64,000 bases of DNA from Planctomycetota bacterium (GTDB taxonomy: Bacteria; Planctomycetota; Planctomycetia; Gemmatales; Gemmataceae): NCBI GenBank assembly GCA_016873225.1, contig VGXS01000012.1, forward strand, positions 1 to 64,000, given 5' to 3'. The notes beneath the pieces are model-generated. The model worked only from the letters and a program-made list of their open reading frames with translations. It did not search any database and was not told the origin of the DNA. Position numbers and translations under genes: made by a program. Numbering within the stretch: the first letter of the stretch is position 1; every line of letters begins with the position of its first letter. Positions 60,468 to 64,000 of this stretch are shown piece by piece.

Positions 60468-62180
60468 TCACATTCCGAACGAGCCAAAGCAGCCATCCAA
60501 CACCTGTTCCCGCCGCTTGCGCCAGTCGGTGGTTTTCCCCGGCTCGCGAACCAGGCCGGTTGAGATGCTGGCCGCGCCAAGAATACCCGCCAAAACCCAG
60601 GAGCCTGCCACGGGATTGGCATCCACGACGGAAGCGCCGGCCGGGTCATCGGGCAGCAGGTCGTCTGCCAAGGGCAACCAGAACTCGGGTTCGGTGGCAG
60701 GTTTCGAGACGGCCTTCGGGTCTCGTTGGTCTTCCGGAGCGGAAACCCCGTTGCCGGTTGTCGTGAATGGCGCCAACGATTCATCATCGTGGCCTTGCCG
60801 ATCGTCCCCGGCATCGATTGTATCCGCCACGCGATCGACGAACCTGCGCACGGAGGTCTGGCGGACACATGAGGTTGCCATTATCACTGGCATGTAGGAA
60901 TCCTGGGTGATCGTTGTCACGACCATGCTCGCGGCCGGTATCTGAGCCATTTCAGCGGACATCCGCCCTCCAAGGGCGGCTTGGCTGGAAGGCGTTTCAA
61001 GGGCGCGGGCCAGCATCGGTTCCGCGAGCGATGTCACGGCCGGTTCATGCCCGGAAAGGTCAGACCCATCCGCCATGCTTTCCATGCCGGAGAAGGCCAC
61101 CATGTCGGCCAATCCGCGAAACATGAAACTGAAGAATCCGCCCAGCATGGAGAAGGCGTCGGAAGGAATGCCCGGAAACTCGGCGATGTCCGACCATTGT
61201 CCGGAAAAAAGCGACGCGACCGGATCAGGTTGTATCAAATCCGGCTGAACCCCATCAATCTCCGCATCGCCATCCAATGCCAACCCTGTTTCGCCATCCA
61301 GCCGGAAGGTGGTCAACATGCCGCCGGAAGCAAAGGAGACATGAATCAGCCCCGATTCACCATCGGCCCAACCCCAATAAAAGACCGATTCAGGGTCGGG
61401 AAAAAGAATGTCCTGTCCATCGAGGTCATCCAGTGAGATCCCGCCGGGGGCCCCCACCATGGTGAATGCGCGGATTTCATCGGAGGCCTCGACATACAAG
61501 GTGGCGGAGTTTCCGCCCGGCGCCACGGCAAAAATATATTCCGTTTCGCCCGAATAAACCCCCAAGGCCGGCTTTTCACCCGATTGGATTCCTGAAACTC
61601 CGGCTAAATCAGAAATCCCGGAGATCATAGGCGGTGCTATGGCGCAACCGGCATCCACGCTGAAAGCGCCCAAGCCATCAGGCTGGGTTCCCGCGATCAT
61701 CGGGTCAGAATCAATCGCCAGGCCGGTGGCGGCATCCGCCCGAAAGGCCAGGCTTGATCCCGGTCCTGAAACGGAGATCGCCAATTCCCCCGATTCAGCC
61801 AACGACATGGCATAGCAACCATCACCGGTTTCAGGAAAACCGATCGGAAGCCCCTCGAAATCGCTTAACTCCAATAGGCCCGGCAAGGCGACCGCGGCGC
61901 CATCCACGGTGTTGATCGTGTACAGGCGCGCGGAGTTTCGGGCCTCCGCGACAAGCAGGGTGGCGACCCCGCCCTGCGCGGGACCGGCCACGGCCAACGG
62001 TATCCCGCCTTCCGGCAGGCCTGAAATCGCGATCAGCGACTCCGGGAGTTCGGGCGACTCGGACTCACGGCATCCCAAAAGAAAGGGGGCGTCGGCCTCG
62101 ATGGGTGGAACCAGGAACAGGGAAACTGCGGGAAGCGCGCGCGACTCCAATGATTCAAGCAGGAAAGCTTGGCGCGGCAT
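60468..62180 (-). CDS. exported planctomycete protein with LESLESRALPAV leader motif, function unknown
   Basis: A 570-residue acidic protein. GGAGAAGG precedes the ATG at 62180 closely. The N-terminus MPRQAFLLESLESRALPAV has the planctomycete leader motif (residues 8-19) seen in a variant form in the 1492-residue surface protein. The body is Gly/Ala/Asp/Ser-rich with degenerate internal repeats: FRADAATGLAIDSDPMIAGT with QPDGLG, and FRLDGETGLALDGDAEIDGV with QPDLIQ; ATLLVAEARNSARLYTINTV and ATLYVEASDEIRAFTMVG form another pair. A basic stretch (SVRRFVDR) and one possible helix near the C-terminus (WVLAGILGAASISTGLV, about 535-551) follow. No catalytic motif is seen. Confidence 0.8.
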   Translation of the reverse strand: MPRQAFLLESLESRALPAVSLFLVPPIEADAPFLLGCRESESPELPESLIAISGLPEGGIPLAVAGPAQGGVATLLVAEARNSARLYTINTVDGAAVALPGLLELSDFEGLPIGFPETGDGCYAMSLAESGELAISVSGPGSSLAFRADAATGLAIDSDPMIAGTQPDGLGAFSVDAGCAIAPPMISGISDLAGVSGIQSGEKPALGVYSGETEYIFAVAPGGNSATLYVEASDEIRAFTMVGAPGGISLDDLDGQDILFPDPESVFYWGWADGESGLIHVSFASGGMLTTFRLDGETGLALDGDAEIDGVQPDLIQPDPVASLFSGQWSDIAEFPGIPSDAFSMLGGFFSFMFRGLADMVAFSGMESMADGSDLSGHEPAVTSLAEPMLARALETPSSQAALGGRMSAEMAQIPAASMVVTTITQDSYMPVIMATSCVRQTSVRRFVDRVADTIDAGDDRQGHDDESLAPFTTTGNGVSAPEDQRDPKAVSKPATEPEFWLPLADDLLPDDPAGASVVDANPVAGSWVLAGILGAASISTGLVREPGKTTDWRKRREQVLDGCFGSFGM

Positions 62181-62367
62181 GGCCTTCTCCCATGAAAACC
62201 GATTTCTCTTTCATGAATCGGTGCATCAGGGAGGGCGACCTTAGCTGGAACTTGAGGAAATCAGCAAAGAAGCTGTTTTTTTCGCTGACGGACACTGGAA
62301 AAACCATTACTTGGAAAATATAGGAGTTATGCGCAAGAAGAAACGGCGCCAGAATCATTTCAAATAG

Positions 62368-62408
62368 AAGCCAAGAGGCCGGGAGTTGATCTCCCGGCCC
62401 CTTGGCTT
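62368..62408 (-). terminator. strong hairpin after dnaK
   Basis: AAGCCAAG.GGCCGGGAG (62368-62385) pairs with CTCCCGGCC.CTTGGCTT (62391-62408), an 18-base arm with one A/C mismatch and loop TTGAT. It lies 19 bases past the dnaK stop on the minus strand. After the hairpin the minus strand reads CTATTTG, a poor T tract, but the stem is very stable. Confidence 0.75.
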
Positions 62409-62426
62409 GCTTCGCTGGAAGCGAAG

Positions 62427-64000
62427 TTATTTTTTCACTTCGTACTCGGCGTCGATCACATCGTCGGCTCGCGCTCCGGCACCGGGCGCGGCGCCGGACG
62501 GCCCCGCCTGCCCGGCACCCATTTGGGAAGCCGCGGCCATCGCCTGCTGCAAGTCCTGGGTGGCGCGCTTGATGGCCGCCACATCGTCGCCCTTGATCGC
62601 CTCGCGGGCCTTTTGGGCCGCGAGTTCAAGGGGCTTGCCATGGTCGCCCAGCTTGTCGCCGTTTTCCTTGAGGAATTTGTCAACGCGGTGGGCCGCGTTG
62701 TCGGCCTCGTTGCGGGCGTCGATCAGTTCGAGCTTGCGCTTCTCGTCGGCGGAGTGGGCCTCCGCGTCCTTGCGCATCTTTTCGACCTCATCCGTGGAGA
62801 GGCCGGAGGAACCCTTGATCTCCACATGCGCCTGCTTCCCGGTGCCGAGATCCTTGGCCGTCACCTTCAGGATGCCATTGGCGTCAAGCGAGAAGGTCAC
62901 CTCGATCTGGGGCTCGCCACGAGCGGCGGGCGGAATCCCCTCGAGGTTGAACTCACCCAGCTTGCGGTTCGAGGGACTGGCCGCGATCTCGCTTTCCCCC
63001 TGGAAAACTGAAATGGTCACGGCTGTTTGGCCATCGGCCGCCGTCGAGAAGACCTGCTTCCTTTCCGTGGGGATCGAGGAGTTGCGCTCGATGAGACGGG
63101 TGAGCCGACCGCCAAGCGTCTCAATGCCCATGGAGAGCGGCGTGACATCGACGAGCAGGACATCCGACTTGCTGCCAAGGAGCAGTTGGGCTCCCTGGAT
63201 GGCGGCGCCCACGGCGACCACCTCGTCGGGATTCACGCCTCGGTGCCCCTCCTTGCCGAAGACCTCCTTGACGAGTTGCTGGATCCTCGGCATGCGGGTC
63301 ATGCCGCCGACCATGACGATCTGGTCGATCTCGCCGGGCTTGAGCTTCGCGTCGGCAAGGGCCTTCATCACCGGAACCTTGCAGCGCTCGAAGAGGGGCT
63401 CGCAGAGCCGCTCAAGCTGGGAACGGGTCAGCGTCATTTGCAAGTGCTTGGGACCCGAGGCGTCCGCCGTGATGAACGGAAGGTTGATGTCGGTGGAAGG
63501 CTGCTGGCTCAGGTCCTTCTTGGCCCTCTCGGCGGCTTCCTTGAGTCGCTGGAGAGCCATCTGGTCCTTCCGCAGGTCGATGCCGTTGGACTTCTTGAAG
63601 TCCTCGGCGATGTGGTCGATCACCACCTGGTCGAAGTCGTCGCCACCCAAGTGGGTGTCGCCGTTGGTGGATTCGACCTTGAACACCCCGTCACCCACAT
63701 CAAGGATCGAGATGTCGAAGGTGCCGCCTCCGAGGTCGAACACGGCGATTTTCTCGTTGGCCTTGCGGTCCATGCCATAGGCGAGGCTTGCCGCCGTCGG
63801 CTCGTTGATGATTCGCATCCGCTGCTTGGTCTTCTTGCCGGTCTTGGGATCCTCGATGTCCCATTCCGTGTCGAAGCCCGCGATCTGGGCGGCCTCGATG
63901 GTCGCCTGCCTCTGCGCGTCGTTGAAGTAGGCGGGAACCGTGATCACGGCCTTGCGGACCGTGTGGCCCAGGTAGGCCTCGGCCGACTCCTTGAGCTTCC
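62427..64000 (-). CDS. dnaK: chaperone DnaK (5' partial)
   Basis: DnaK/Hsp70 with the N-terminal residues outside the window; 524 residues are visible. [20 protein letters not shown] opens what is seen of the ATPase domain. Between IAGF and [14 protein letters not shown] lies an extra segment of about 16 residues ([19 protein letters not shown]) that E. coli DnaK lacks. [20 protein letters not shown], the phosphate-binding region [17 protein letters not shown], the substrate-binding [17 protein letters not shown] and [20 protein letters not shown] are normal. The C-terminus ends [12 protein letters not shown]. The usual upstream regulators (CIRCE, grpE) would be beyond the window. Confidence 0.97.
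   Translation of the reverse strand, partial: KLKESAEAYLGHTVRKAVITVPAYFNDAQRQATIEAAQIAGFDTEWDIEDPKTGKKTKQRMRIINEPTAASLAYGMDRKANEKIAVFDLGGGTFDISILDVGDGVFKVESTNGDTHLGGDDFDQVVIDHIAEDFKKSNGIDLRKDQMALQRLKEAAERAKKDLSQQPSTDINLPFITADASGPKHLQMTLTRSQLERLCEPLFERCKVPVMKALADAKLKPGEIDQIVMVGGMTRMPRIQQLVKEVFGKEGHRGVNPDEVVAVGAAIQGAQLLLGSKSDVLLVDVTPLSMGIETLGGRLTRLIERNSSIPTERKQVFSTAADGQTAVTISVFQGESEIAASPSNRKLGEFNLEGIPPAARGEPQIEVTFSLDANGILKVTAKDLGTGKQAHVEIKGSSGLSTDEVEKMRKDAEAHSADEKRKLELIDARNEADNAAHRVDKFLKENGDKLGDHGKPLELAAQKAREAIKGDDVAAIKRATQDLQQAMAAASQMGAGQAGPSGAAPGAGARADDVIDAEYEVKK

Noticed and set aside
60425..60868. A 147-codon minus-strand frame overlapping the 3' part of the 570-residue protein
   Set aside because: It is an alternative frame of that gene with no conserved sequence or ribosome binding site.

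Overview
The window looks like a chromosomal segment of a Planctomycetota bacterium, probably class Planctomycetia; I do not place it lower. The evidence is the gene content: DUF1501 and DUF1549/DUF1553 (planctomycete cytochrome-like) proteins with Tat-type leaders, PPC-domain exoproteins, ThuA-like proteins, a DUF1570 peptidase, a tricorn-like protease, two exported proteins carrying the planctomycete N-terminal motif of the LExLExR..PA type, a Ser/Thr kinase with a membrane anchor, a divergent Fae-like protein and a DnaK with a planctomycete-style insertion. The DNA is GC-rich, except for an AT-rich island at about 52.9-53.05 kb and a scar at about 41.9-42.25 kb.

Layout. 0-1 kb: the 3' end of a XylR-like regulator that stops where its AraC-type DNA-binding domain should begin, followed by tRNA-Asn. 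1-4.4 kb (-): tricorn-like protease. 4.6-10.5 kb (+): a tight run of isochorismatase-like hydrolase, class V aminotransferase, hemB, membrane Ser/Thr kinase and hemL. 10.5-18 kb: a DUF1501 protein diverging from a DUF1549/DUF1553 - DUF1501 - PPC operon. 18.2-20.7 kb: BI-1/YccA membrane protein, DUF1499 protein, tiny lipoprotein, HELYH putative peptidase. 20.7-25.5 kb (+): YjhG-type sugar-acid dehydratase, nucleoside:H+ symporter-family MFS protein, N,N-dimethylformamidase-like Tat protein. 25.5-30.9 kb (-): a five-gene overlapping operon (ThuA-like, four-helix membrane protein, lactonase-type beta-propeller, exported isochorismatase-fold protein, Fae-like protein), preceded by phosphoglycerate mutase (apgM). 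30.9-39.4 kb (-): a Gld-type ABC export locus (ATPase, permease, GldG-like protein, giant DUF4340 protein). 39.6-41.8 kb (+): trpS, a VOC protein and an exported unknown.

41.8-42.25 kb is an insertion scar with a long hairpin, an IS630-like transposase fragment and an inverted repeat. 42.3-49.4 kb (-): inositol-3-phosphate synthase, TIM-barrel isomerase, UbiA prenyltransferase, Gfo/Idh/MocA oxidoreductase, DUF1570 peptidase, rhodanese, moaC and a polyprenyl diphosphate synthase. The inositol synthase, TIM barrel and UbiA trio resembles ebo-type clusters and could make a prenylated cyclitol; this is my best candidate for an undescribed pathway. 49.6-52.9 kb (+): ribBA, ychF and a ThuA-like protein. 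53.3-57.8 kb (+): a 1492-residue repeat-rich surface protein with FG-GAP-like C-terminal repeats. 57.9-60.4 kb (+): a beta-propeller/phosphoesterase fusion. 60.5-62.2 kb (-): a second exported planctomycete-type protein. 62.4-64 kb (-): dnaK, whose 5' end lies outside the window.

Most functional gene pairs overlap by 1-4 bases (ATGA, GTGA or TGATG), so translational coupling is common here. All functions are inferred from reading the protein sequences; no database search was run.
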